Source: Tateyamaria sp947503385 (lineage in GTDB: Bacteria; Pseudomonadota; Alphaproteobacteria; Rhodobacterales; Rhodobacteraceae). From it: 64,000 nt of DNA. Of this stretch, positions 42,961 through 51,490 are shown piece by piece. Each line of letters begins with the position of its first letter. The stretch's first letter is position 1. Under the pieces are notes generated by a model. It made no database searches, had not been told where the DNA came from, and was given only the letters and a program-made list of their open reading frames with translations. Location of the stretch: assembly GCF_051195235.1 (NCBI RefSeq), contig NZ_JBNFZM010000002.1, positions 558,001 through 622,000 on the forward strand, in the 5' to 3' direction. The translations under genes were made by a program, and so were the position numbers.

Positions 42961-43010
42961 CTTCTTCTCTTTCCAAATACTCCGGGGGTCCGGGGGCAGC
43001 GCCCCCGGGG
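42961..43010 (+). repeat. GC-rich intergenic repeat, copy D
   Basis: CTTCTTCTCTTTCCAAATAC, TCCGGGGGTC and a perfect CGGGGGC-agc-GCCCCCG hairpin (42991-43007). It resembles copy C and lies inside the ABC operon, upstream of the ATPase start. Confidence 0.8.
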
Positions 43011-43020
43011 ATATCCAACC

Positions 43021-44655
43021 ATGACCGAACCGCTGCTCAAGGTGCGTGGCCTCAAGATCGGTGCCACCGTCTATCCACCCGGTGAAAAACCGCATGATAT
43101 CGAAATTGTGCACGGCGTCGATTTCGACGTCGATCCGGGCAAGGTACTGGGCCTCATCGGCGAATCCGGTGCGGGCAAATCCACCATCGGGCTCGCCAGC
43201 ATGGCCTATGGGCGCGGCGGCGTCACGCTCACAGGCGGCACGGTCGAGGTAAATGGCCGTGACGTCCGCAAGGCAGCGCTGAGGGACATTCGCCGGCTGC
43301 GCGGGGCAGAGGTCACTTATGTCTCACAATCTGCCGCAGCATCTTTCAACCCGGCCAAACAGATCATGGAACAGGTGATCGAGGCCGCAGTGGGGCAAGG
43401 CAAATTCTCCAAGGCAGACGCACAGAAACGCGCGGTCGAGCTGTTCAAGAAGCTGGGCCTGCCCGATCCCGAGACCATCGGCAACCGTTATCCGCATCAG
43501 GTGTCGGGCGGACAGCTTCAGCGCTGCATGACCGCGCTGGCACTGTGCCCTGAACCGGATCTCGTTGTCTTCGATGAACCGACAACCGCGCTCGACGTGA
43601 CCACGCAGATCGACGTGCTCAAGGCGATCAAGGATGCGATCCGCGACACTGGCGTCGCGGCGCTCTATATCACCCACGATCTCGCCGTTGTGGCGCAGGT
43701 CTCGGACCACATCATGGTGCTGCGCCATGGCGAGATGGTGGAATACGGCACCACCGATCAGATCATCAACGCCCCGCTCGAGGAATACACCCAAGCGCTC
43801 GTGTCCGTCCGTTCCATCCGGCACGAGGAAAAGCAGCCCACCGAACCGGTGCTTCGGGTTGAAAACATCACCGCCCGCTACAAAGGCACGCATTTCGACG
43901 TTCTGCATAATGTCAGCGTCGATGTCAGCCCCGGCCAGACCCTCGCTGTGGTTGGCGAAAGCGGGTCGGGCAAATCCACACTGGCCCGTGTGATCACCGG
44001 GCTTTTGCCACCGCGCGACGGCACCATTACCTTTGCCGGACGCACCCTGACCCCGGATCAACCCGCGCGCAGCCGCGAGGATTTGCGCGAGTTGCAGATG
44101 ATCTACCAGATGGCCGACACGGCCATGAACCCGCGCCAGACCGTGGGCACGATCATTGGCCGCCCACTGGAGTTCTACTTTGGCCTCAAGGGGGCCGAGA
44201 AACAAAAACGCATTCAGGAATTGCTGGACGAGATCGAATTGGGCACCGGTTTTCAAGACCGCTATCCGGCAGAACTGTCGGGCGGACAAAAACAGCGCGT
44301 GTGCATCGCCCGCGCATTGGCCGCCAAGCCCAAGCTGATCATCTGTGACGAAGTCACCTCGGCCCTCGACCCACTGGTGGCGGACGGCATCCTCAAACTG
44401 CTGCTGGAGCTGCAAAAGGTCGAAGATGTCGCTTATCTTTTCATCACGCACGACCTTGCCACGGTCAAAGCCATCGCTGACAGCATCGCCGTGATGTATC
44501 AGGGCCGGGTTCAGCGATATGGCACAAAATCCGAGGTACTCAGCCCCCCCTTTGACGATTACACCGACCTGTTGCTGAGTTCCGTGCCCGAGATGAAGCT
44601 GGGCTGGCTCGAGGATGTGATCGCCAACCGCAAGATGGAAAGTGCTGGCAACTAA
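43021..44655 (+). CDS. ABC transporter ATP-binding protein with fused DppD/DppF domains
   Basis: A 544-aa protein with two ATPase domains. The first has Walker A GESGAGKSTIG, SGGQLQRCM and VFDEPTTALDVT; the second has GESGSGKSTLAR, SGGQKQRVCIARAL and CDEVTSALDPL. It energises the permeases just upstream. No strong RBS is visible; the start lies ten bases after repeat copy D. Confidence 0.95.
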   Translation: MTEPLLKVRGLKIGATVYPPGEKPHDIEIVHGVDFDVDPGKVLGLIGESGAGKSTIGLASMAYGRGGVTLTGGTVEVNGRDVRKAALRDIRRLRGAEVTYVSQSAAASFNPAKQIMEQVIEAAVGQGKFSKADAQKRAVELFKKLGLPDPETIGNRYPHQVSGGQLQRCMTALALCPEPDLVVFDEPTTALDVTTQIDVLKAIKDAIRDTGVAALYITHDLAVVAQVSDHIMVLRHGEMVEYGTTDQIINAPLEEYTQALVSVRSIRHEEKQPTEPVLRVENITARYKGTHFDVLHNVSVDVSPGQTLAVVGESGSGKSTLARVITGLLPPRDGTITFAGRTLTPDQPARSREDLRELQMIYQMADTAMNPRQTVGTIIGRPLEFYFGLKGAEKQKRIQELLDEIELGTGFQDRYPAELSGGQKQRVCIARALAAKPKLIICDEVTSALDPLVADGILKLLLELQKVEDVAYLFITHDLATVKAIADSIAVMYQGRVQRYGTKSEVLSPPFDDYTDLLLSSVPEMKLGWLEDVIANRKMESAGN

Positions 44656-44679
44656 CGGCCCGTCGCGCCCGCCGGGCCG

Positions 44680-45156
44680 TCAGACCTGTGCCGCTTTGTG
44701 GGCGGCAAAGACCTCCGCCAGATGCGGACTGTCATGCAGTCCGCGCACGGTGCGTTTCAGATCACCTGCCCCGTCAAACAGCAGCAGCGTTACATGCGGA
44801 ACATTAAAGCGGCGTGCGAACGCCGCACCTTCCGGCGTCTTGATGTCCGCAACCAGATAGGTCAGCCCGCAATCGTCGAAGTCTCGCAGCGCACGGCGCG
44901 TCTGTTTCTGCAACGCCGTGCAGGTGGGACATTGCGGATCGTGCACCTGCACGATGGCTGGCGCGCCCTGCCCCACGCGGCTCAGGTCATGCTCTGCCGC
45001 ATAGGTGCGAAATGAGGACAGACCCCATATCCCGCCGCCCAAGACAAGGGTCGATGCGACCGCACCGCCACCCAACACGGCCCTGCGTGACACTGCGGCT
45101 TTGGGTGTCACACTTGCCTGTGCGACGGAACGGGTACGCTTTCTGGATTTGGGCAT
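44680..45156 (-). CDS. Thioredoxin-fold protein with N-terminal membrane/Tat-like signal
   Basis: A 158-aa protein. A basic N-terminus precedes VSRRAVLGGGAVASTLVLGG, a Tat-like or membrane-anchor segment. The thioredoxin-like domain has the redox pair CPTC in VHDPQCPTCTAL and the cis-Pro loop FNVPHVTLLLF. It is probably a periplasmic thiol-disulfide protein. It converges with the ABC ATPase gene. Confidence 0.8.
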   Translation of the reverse strand: MPKSRKRTRSVAQASVTPKAAVSRRAVLGGGAVASTLVLGGGIWGLSSFRTYAAEHDLSRVGQGAPAIVQVHDPQCPTCTALQKQTRRALRDFDDCGLTYLVADIKTPEGAAFARRFNVPHVTLLLFDGAGDLKRTVRGLHDSPHLAEVFAAHKAAQV

Positions 45157-45243
45157 GGCGGGTCCTCGGGCCGTGACGTGCCACGCAGCCTAACGCAGCA
45201 GGACAGCCGTCCAAGTCACGATCCCGTCAGCCCGGCGCGCAGA

Positions 45244-47142
45244 TCACTCTGCCGCGACGGCCGCTTCGGCCAATTCCCACGGGCGGACAAAATCGCCCAG
45301 CACCGTTTGGATGGCACCTTCGCCCGCGCCGTTCGCGGCCACTTGCGCGACCAGCCCGCGTTTCTTGTCATCAACAACGGCCACCACGCGCGCCGGGATT
45401 TCTGACTTGGTCAGGGCGGCGTTGTAGATACGTGTGATCGCCTCCTTACGGAGATCAGGCTTGAACACCTTGCCGACTGCCGTCTTCGGCAATTCGTCCA
45501 TGATTGTCATGTGCTTGGGTTGGGCCGCGCGTTCGTGCACGTGTTCGTCGCAATGCGCCATCAACTCGTCCGGGGTCACCGATGCGCCGTCGACCAGTTC
45601 CACATAGGCGCAAGGCACTTCGCCTGCGTGTTTGTCGGGCTGGCCAATGGCCCCAGCAAAAGCGACGGCTTCGTGGCCCAACAGCGCCTCTTCGATCTCG
45701 GCGGGGTCGATGTTGTGGCCGCCGCGAATGATAAGGTCCTTGGCGCGTCCCGTGATCCAGAGATATCCGTCCGCGTCGAACCGTCCCAGATCGCCGGTGC
45801 GCAGGAATTTTTCGTGGTAATAGAGGTCTTTGTTCTTGTCGGCCTCTGTATAGGTGTTGCCGGGCCAGACGCCCGGATTGCTGACGCAGATTTCGCCCAC
45901 CTCATCGACGCCCGCCTCGACCGGGCCATCTGCGGTGGCCTTCATGATCTTGACCTCCGTGTACGGGAACCCGATCCCGACGGAGCCGATTTTCTTTTCA
46001 CCGTCGGTCGGGTTGCAACTGACGAGGCAAGTGGCCTCGGTCATGCCGTAGCCTTCGACCAGCGTGACGCCCGTGGCCTTTTCAAACCGTTTGAACAGTT
46101 CCTGCGGCAGCGGAGCAGAGCCGGAGAATGCCGTTTTGACCGAGCTGACATCCGCATCAATGGCGCGCTGCATCTTGGCTGAAATGGCTGTAGGGACGGT
46201 GATGATGAACGTGACCTTCCAGCGCTCCACCAGCTTCCAGAAGTTGTCCATGACCCCTTCGCCGCGATAGCCCTGCGGCGTCGGGAACACCACATGCGCG
46301 CCAGACGCAATCGCACCCATCAGGATCGGATGGCAGGCAAAGACATGGAACAGCGGCAGCGGGCAGATGATCACGTCTTCTTCGGTGTAAAGCAGAGTGG
46401 AAGCGGTCCAACCGTTGTAGACCATGCCCGAATATTTGTGCTGTGCAACCTTTGGCATACCCGTAGTGCCGCCGGTGTGGAAGTAGCAGGCCACGCGGTC
46501 GTCCTGCGCATCCTCGAACTTCAGCTCCGTCGGATATTTCTCGCATTCGGAGTTAAAGCTCAGATACTTCACACCCGGCGCCTGTTGCAGCTTGGGACGG
46601 ATCAGCGGGATGATCAGGGATTTGAGGCCCGACACGTGCCCCAGCAAATCGACCTCAAGCACGGTCTTGACGTTGGGTGCCATTGCGACAGCCTCAGCGG
46701 TCTTTTGGGCCACATCCGTTTTGGGAAAGGCGCGCAGGGTCACGACGACCTTGGCATTTGTTTCGCGCAGGATTGCGCCAATCTGTTCGGCCTCCAGCAA
46801 CGGATTGATCGGGTTCACGATCCCGGCAACGGCACCGCCCAACAGCGTGACAACCGTCTCGGTCGCGTTGGGCAAGACGTAGGCCACAACGTCACTGGGT
46901 CCAATCCCCAAGCCGCGAAGCATATTGGCGCATTGCGTGGTGCGGTCCTTGAGTTGGGCCCATGTAAGCGTTTCCGCCTTGGACTTCGGGTCCGAGAAGA
47001 TCTGGTAGCTGATCGCCTTGTGGTGCGGGAATGACCGCGTCGTTTCCGACAGCATCCCGTAAAGCGTCTTGGGCACGTCACGCTCTTCCCACGGCATCTC
47101 GTTCTCAATGGCGTCGCGATCCGCGATCCCGGCAAAGGTCAT
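45244..47142 (-). CDS. Acyl-CoA synthetase (AMP-forming)
   Basis: A 632-aa ANL-superfamily ligase activating a carboxylic acid to its CoA thioester via an acyl-AMP. Motifs: P-loop FHTGGTTGMPKVAQ, EGYGMTEATC, WITGRAKDLIIRGG with the hinge region, and the C-terminal Lys in LPKTAVGKVFKPDL. GGGAGAA before ATG 47142 fixes the start. The length is about 80 aa above a minimal family member. Substrate chain length is not evident. Confidence 0.93.
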   Translation of the reverse strand: MTFAGIADRDAIENEMPWEERDVPKTLYGMLSETTRSFPHHKAISYQIFSDPKSKAETLTWAQLKDRTTQCANMLRGLGIGPSDVVAYVLPNATETVVTLLGGAVAGIVNPINPLLEAEQIGAILRETNAKVVVTLRAFPKTDVAQKTAEAVAMAPNVKTVLEVDLLGHVSGLKSLIIPLIRPKLQQAPGVKYLSFNSECEKYPTELKFEDAQDDRVACYFHTGGTTGMPKVAQHKYSGMVYNGWTASTLLYTEEDVIICPLPLFHVFACHPILMGAIASGAHVVFPTPQGYRGEGVMDNFWKLVERWKVTFIITVPTAISAKMQRAIDADVSSVKTAFSGSAPLPQELFKRFEKATGVTLVEGYGMTEATCLVSCNPTDGEKKIGSVGIGFPYTEVKIMKATADGPVEAGVDEVGEICVSNPGVWPGNTYTEADKNKDLYYHEKFLRTGDLGRFDADGYLWITGRAKDLIIRGGHNIDPAEIEEALLGHEAVAFAGAIGQPDKHAGEVPCAYVELVDGASVTPDELMAHCDEHVHERAAQPKHMTIMDELPKTAVGKVFKPDLRKEAITRIYNAALTKSEIPARVVAVVDDKKRGLVAQVAANGAGEGAIQTVLGDFVRPWELAEAAVAAE

Positions 47143-47325
47143 GGCTGTTCTCCCTGCGGCGCGCCCATCGATTATCGGTTGTGGCGGGGCGCGCATCTTC
47201 CCTGCGCCAAAGGATGCGGGTTTATCCCTGCCGGATCAAGCACTGGTCCGATCTCAGAGCGGTTCGATACGCCGCGTCAATTCCTGTGACCTTGGGTCAT
47301 ATGCGCGCTGTTGACGGTCTGACCG

Positions 47326-49137
47326 TTATTCAGCCGCCATTCCGTCGGTGAATTGAAGCCGCGCCAGCCGGGCATAAAGCCCGTCTTCGGCCACCAACTG
47401 GTCATGCGGGCCTTGGGCCACGATCCGACCCTGATCCAGCACAACGATCCTGTCAGCCTTTTTCACTGTGGCCAGACGGTGCGCCACGATCAGCGTCGTG
47501 CGGTCCTTGGCCATCGCATCCACAGCCTCCTGCACCGCACGTTCGCTTTCGGCGTCCAGCGCGCTTGTCGCCTCGTCCAACAGCAGCACCGGCGCGTCGC
47601 GCAGGATCGCGCGGGCAATGGCGATACGCTGCTTTTGACCGCCTGACAGCATCACGCCCCGTTCGCCCAATGGACTGTCATAGCCTTTTGGGAGTTTGGT
47701 GATGAAGTCATGCGCGGCAGCCGCCCGCGCGGCGGCCTCCACCTCGGCGGGGCTTGCGCCGGGGCGGCCAAAGGCGATGTTTTCCGCAGCGGACGCGGCA
47801 AAGATCACCGGATCCTGCGGCACCAGCGCGATGTGCTGACGGAACGCCTCTCGCGCCATATCGGCCACATCGATACCGTCGAGCGTGATGCGACCAGATT
47901 GCGGGTCGTAAAAGCGCAAAAGCAGTTGCAGGATCGTCGTCTTGCCCGCACCCGAAGGTCCGACAAAGGCCACCGTTTCACCCGCCGCGATATCGAGGCT
48001 CACACCATCCAGCGCGGGCTGGCCGGGGCGTGAGGGATAGGCAAAATGCACGTCTTCGAACCCGATACGGCCCTTAACCGGCGCAGTCAGAACAGCTGGT
48101 GCGGGCACGTCTCTGACCGCATCTTCGGCTTGCAACAATTCCACCAGCCGTTCGGTCGCGCCTGCGGCACGCTGCAACTCTCCGATGATTTCGGACAGGG
48201 CGGCCACGGCACCCGCAACCATGATCGCATAGATTACGAACTGGATCAGAGTGCCCACGGTCAGCGCACCCGCGCGAACATCGTTCGCACCGATCCAAAG
48301 CACACCCACAATGCCCGAAAACACTAAGAATATGACAATGACGGTCATTGCCGCCCGTGTGGTGATGCGCCGTTTTGCAGACCCATAGCTGGCCTCGGTC
48401 ACGTCCGAGAACATCGCCCGGCTGGCCATCTCATGGGTAAAGGCCTGTACGGTCTGGACTGCGCTCAGCTGTTCCGACGCCCGCCCGGAAGACGCCGCGA
48501 TCCAGTCCTGATTTTCGCGGCTCAGCACCCGCAGGCGCCGCCCCAAGACCAGAATGGGCACAACCACTGCCGGAACGATCAACAGCACAAGGCCGGTCAG
48601 CTTGGCCGAGGTCAGCATCATCAGGACCAGACCACCCACAAAGATCAGCACATTGCGCAGCGCGATCGAAATAGAAGACCCCACCACACTCAGGATCAGG
48701 GTGGTGTCGGTGGTGATCCGGCTCAGCACTTCACCGGTCAGAATGTTTTCATAGAATCCCGGCGACAGGCCAATCACACGCGCAAAGACGGATTTACGAA
48801 TGTCTGCGACCACCCGTTCGCCCAAACGTGTCACCAGCGCGTAACGCAGACCCGTGCCAAGGGCGAGCAGGCCCGCAATCCCAATCGCGGCCAGGAAATA
48901 CTGGTCCAGAACGGCAATTTCGGCGACTTCGAAATTATCGACGACGCGGCGCACAGCCAGCGGCAGGGTCAGCGAAATGATTGCAGTGCCGATCAGGGCG
49001 GCCAACGCCGCCGCCATCAGCACCTTGTAGGGCAGCAAAAACGGCAACAGCGCCCGCAAAGAACCGATTTGCTTCGACTTTTCACGCTCGTCCTGCCCAG
49101 CATTGGGCGGCGGCGCGGATGCGTTCTGATCGGCCAT
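47326..49137 (-). CDS. ABC exporter, fused permease and ATPase (MsbA/ABCB type)
   Basis: A 603-aa half-transporter. The permease domain (residues 30-330) has six helices; the ATPase has Walker A GPSGAGKTTILQLLLRF, signature LSGGQKQRIAIARAI and Walker B VLLLDEATSALD. It probably exports lipid or hydrophobic compounds as a homodimer. The start ATG 49137 gives MADQNASAPPPNAGQDE. Confidence 0.93.
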   Translation of the reverse strand: MADQNASAPPPNAGQDEREKSKQIGSLRALLPFLLPYKVLMAAALAALIGTAIISLTLPLAVRRVVDNFEVAEIAVLDQYFLAAIGIAGLLALGTGLRYALVTRLGERVVADIRKSVFARVIGLSPGFYENILTGEVLSRITTDTTLILSVVGSSISIALRNVLIFVGGLVLMMLTSAKLTGLVLLIVPAVVVPILVLGRRLRVLSRENQDWIAASSGRASEQLSAVQTVQAFTHEMASRAMFSDVTEASYGSAKRRITTRAAMTVIVIFLVFSGIVGVLWIGANDVRAGALTVGTLIQFVIYAIMVAGAVAALSEIIGELQRAAGATERLVELLQAEDAVRDVPAPAVLTAPVKGRIGFEDVHFAYPSRPGQPALDGVSLDIAAGETVAFVGPSGAGKTTILQLLLRFYDPQSGRITLDGIDVADMAREAFRQHIALVPQDPVIFAASAAENIAFGRPGASPAEVEAAARAAAAHDFITKLPKGYDSPLGERGVMLSGGQKQRIAIARAILRDAPVLLLDEATSALDAESERAVQEAVDAMAKDRTTLIVAHRLATVKKADRIVVLDQGRIVAQGPHDQLVAEDGLYARLARLQFTDGMAAE

Positions 49138-49220
49138 GCGCACTCCCGGCGTCTCGTTTTCCGACAGCACATGCCCCTATCAGACCCCCAAGGTCAAGCA
49201 GTGCGCAGTTTAGGAAGTGG

Positions 49221-49294
49221 TGGAGCGGGCGGCGGGAATCGAACCCGCGTCATTAGCTTGGAAGGCTAAGGTCTTACCACTACACAACGCCCGC
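49221..49294 (-). tRNA. tRNA-Gly(TCC)
   Basis: The cloverleaf is complete: acceptor GCGGGCG / CGCCCGC, anticodon stem TTAGC / GCTAA with loop CTTCCAA, T-loop GGTTCGATTCC and encoded 3' CCA. The anticodon TCC reads GGA. Confidence 0.97.
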
Positions 49295-49306
49295 TTAGCC
49301 ATAGGT

Positions 49307-49335
49307 GTGGTATGACACGGTTTCGTCCGGGTCAA
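49307..49335 (-). promoter_or_regulatory. Probable promoter of tRNA-Gly
   Basis: TTGACC (49335-49330) and TACCAC (49312-49307), 17 bp apart, just before the tRNA. The -35 overlaps the last codons of the DUF4123 gene. By consensus only. Confidence 0.45.
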
Positions 49336-50468
49336 GTCGGTGCAAGCGCGGTCTCCTGCGATCCGCCCCCCAACGGGCGGCCACTGCGGTGCAATGTGCC
49401 CGTGCGCGCGCCGTCTTCGGTTTCGGCCCATACCTCGATCGTGTCACAGAGGTCGATCAGATGGATATTCTCAAGCTGCACCCCGATGTCGAACACCAGA
49501 TCCTCAAGCGTGCTTTCACGGTCCTTGCCGCGCATTCCCAGCAATTCCTTGACCGGACCGCTGTCGTTAAAATCCAGCCCCGACATAAAGCTGAGGATAA
49601 TCCACAAAAACGCAGCACTTTCCTCGCCCGCGCCGTTTTCCTCTGCGATGTCATGGGCGGCGGCGGCCAGTTCCATGATGTCCTGCGGCGGGATTTTGGT
49701 GCATTCGTCTGGAAAGGCCAGCGTGATGAACCGGGTCGCCTCGCGGTGAAAGGCCACGCGGCAGGCGCGTTCCATCGCCTCCATCTGCGGCGCTGTGAGC
49801 GTGCGGAAAGGAAAGCTGACCTCGTAGGCCAGACCGTCAGACGGCCCCTTGGTCGTGGCCGGCACCTCGACCCAGTCGATGGCGTCGGCATGGTATGTCC
49901 CTGCGACCAGCGCCTTGTCCCGGAGCCGGTAGAACTGCCACGTCTCGCCATCGATATCCGGCAGGATCACACCGTCGATCCCTTCAAAGAAGTCCTTGCG
50001 TTGATAGCCATGTGACACCCGCATGAATGCGTCCAGCACCTCGGCGTCGAAATAGCGGAACACCACCGTACCCTCCGCGCCCTCCGGTGCCACAAGGCCG
50101 AACCGCTTGAGCGAGGTGCGCAGCGCGCCGATTTTAAGTTTCGAGGCGAAGATGACCCCGATCCGCGCCAGAAAATGCTGCTCGACCCATGGCTGAATGA
50201 TGTCCGGGTGTGCCGTAATATCGACAAGGATGGGCGCGCGTGGGTGGGCGTCGTCCCGCGGGATCAGCGGCTCGCCCTCCAGCGGCTCCCACTGGTCGCA
50301 CTTGGCGCGGATATATGTTGCCAGATCCTCGGCCCAGACAGCATCAAGCGCGAGATACAGCCGCAATCCAACCTGTTGCACCCGCTCCGCCCATACCGCC
50401 AGAGCTGCGCATTGCTCTTGGGTGCGCGCATCGTCAAGGATCAGGTGCTGAAGCGTCGGGGGGAGCAT
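49332..50468 (-). CDS. DUF4123 domain protein, putative type VI secretion effector chaperone/adaptor
   Basis: A 378-aa protein. Residues about 30-155 match DUF4123: LRLYLALDAVWAEDLATYIR, IGVIFASKLKIGALRTSLKR and VVFRYFDAEVLDAFMRV. DUF4123 proteins (Tap/TEC) load effectors onto cognate VgrG. The remaining 220 residues are unassigned. It is the last gene of the VgrG-PAAR-effector-immunity row, six bases after the second immunity-like gene; more usually such adaptors lie between vgrG and the effector. Confidence 0.82.
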   Translation of the reverse strand: MLPPTLQHLILDDARTQEQCAALAVWAERVQQVGLRLYLALDAVWAEDLATYIRAKCDQWEPLEGEPLIPRDDAHPRAPILVDITAHPDIIQPWVEQHFLARIGVIFASKLKIGALRTSLKRFGLVAPEGAEGTVVFRYFDAEVLDAFMRVSHGYQRKDFFEGIDGVILPDIDGETWQFYRLRDKALVAGTYHADAIDWVEVPATTKGPSDGLAYEVSFPFRTLTAPQMEAMERACRVAFHREATRFITLAFPDECTKIPPQDIMELAAAAHDIAEENGAGEESAAFLWIILSFMSGLDFNDSGPVKELLGMRGKDRESTLEDLVFDIGVQLENIHLIDLCDTIEVWAETEDGARTGTLHRSGRPLGGGSQETALAPT

Positions 50469-50474
50469 TAGAGG

Positions 50475-50972
50475 TCAATCATCGCCCGCGCCTTGCGGAA
50501 ACAGCGTACGCGTCAGGTCCACGTGGAATGCGTTTTGCAGGCGGAAAATCCCTTCGTTGCGTGGCATGTTCGCGCGGTGGAACAGCGCGCGAAACTCGCT
50601 GAAGATCACGACGATATCTTTGTTCTGCGGGAATTCGCGCAGAATGTGTTCCAGCAGGTCGAAGGTCATGCCAAAGCTGAGTGCGTCAAAAGACAACCCG
50701 CCAGTCGGCGCTGTGCGCATCGAGCCATAGGATTCGCCGATGTCCCAACCGGGCGGAAAGCTGTAGTCGATTTCGATATTGGTTTCCCCCAAGGACGTTT
50801 CGGGCGCTGACACGGTCACGCTTGCCATGCGGGAACGCAGAAACGCTTCGACCACTTCGGGCGTGAACACGAGCGACCAGTCTTGCTCCGGGCTGCCCAT
50901 GATTTGGACTTTTTCCCACCGATGCTCGCGCGGGCCCGCAGCGTTGCCAAAAAGAATGTCAATATCGGTCAT
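50475..50972 (-). CDS. Putative T6SS immunity protein, paralogue 2
   Basis: A 165-aa soluble protein, no signal peptide, no family recognised. It is clearly paralogous to the upstream 168-aa protein: KVQIMGSPEQDWSLVF, IDYSFPPGW and VVIFSEFRALFH are shared almost intact. Two copies right after a candidate toxin gene suggest immunity proteins, one per effector variant or one partly redundant. Three bases separate it from paralogue 1. Function is inferred from position only. Confidence 0.65.
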   Translation of the reverse strand: MTDIDILFGNAAGPREHRWEKVQIMGSPEQDWSLVFTPEVVEAFLRSRMASVTVSAPETSLGETNIEIDYSFPPGWDIGESYGSMRTAPTGGLSFDALSFGMTFDLLEHILREFPQNKDIVVIFSEFRALFHRANMPRNEGIFRLQNAFHVDLTRTLFPQGAGDD

Positions 50973-50975
50973 GGG

Positions 50976-51482
50976 TTACAATTGATCCTCACTGCCCCAC
51001 TCAAGGGGGAACAACATGCGGCTCAAGCGCGTGTGCACATCGTCGGAAAGGCGAAAGATACCCTCGTCGCGCGGCAGGCCGACCTTGTGAAACAGCGCTC
51101 TGAATTCGGAAAAAATCACAACCATGTCGGTGTTCTCAGGGTGCAGGCGTGCCAGTTCTTCGAGAAGGTCGTAGGCCATACCATAGCTCAGCACCTCAAA
51201 GCTCGCGCCGGGCGATGGCGCAAGCCGAAGCGAGCCAAACGCCTCGCCTTCGGTCCAGTTGGGCGGAAAGGCGTAATCGAACGCAATCGTCGTTTCGCCG
51301 TTCTCGGTGACCTGCTCTGACCAGTCTACGCGCGCCATGCGGGCGCGCAAAAACGTTTCGATGGTTTCAGGCTGGAACACGAGGCTCCAGTTTTGCGCCG
51401 GGCTGCCCATGATCTGCACTTTGGCGCACCAATGTTCTCGCGGTCCGTCCGTATGGCCAAAGGCGAGTTCGGGGTCGGTCAT
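50976..51482 (-). CDS. Putative T6SS immunity protein, paralogue 1
   Basis: A 168-aa soluble acidic protein, no recognised family, paralogous to the next gene (shared GPREH, KVQIMGSP.Q.WSLVF.PE and VVIFSEFRALFH blocks). The start is ATG 51482, with GAGGA seven bases upstream, and overlaps the effector's stop region. Its place immediately after the candidate nuclease toxin fits a cognate immunity gene. A cytosolic location matches a cytosol-acting nuclease. Confidence 0.68.
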   Translation of the reverse strand: MTDPELAFGHTDGPREHWCAKVQIMGSPAQNWSLVFQPETIETFLRARMARVDWSEQVTENGETTIAFDYAFPPNWTEGEAFGSLRLAPSPGASFEVLSYGMAYDLLEELARLHPENTDMVVIFSEFRALFHKVGLPRDEGIFRLSDDVHTRLSRMLFPLEWGSEDQL

Positions 51483-51490
51483 CCGGGTCC

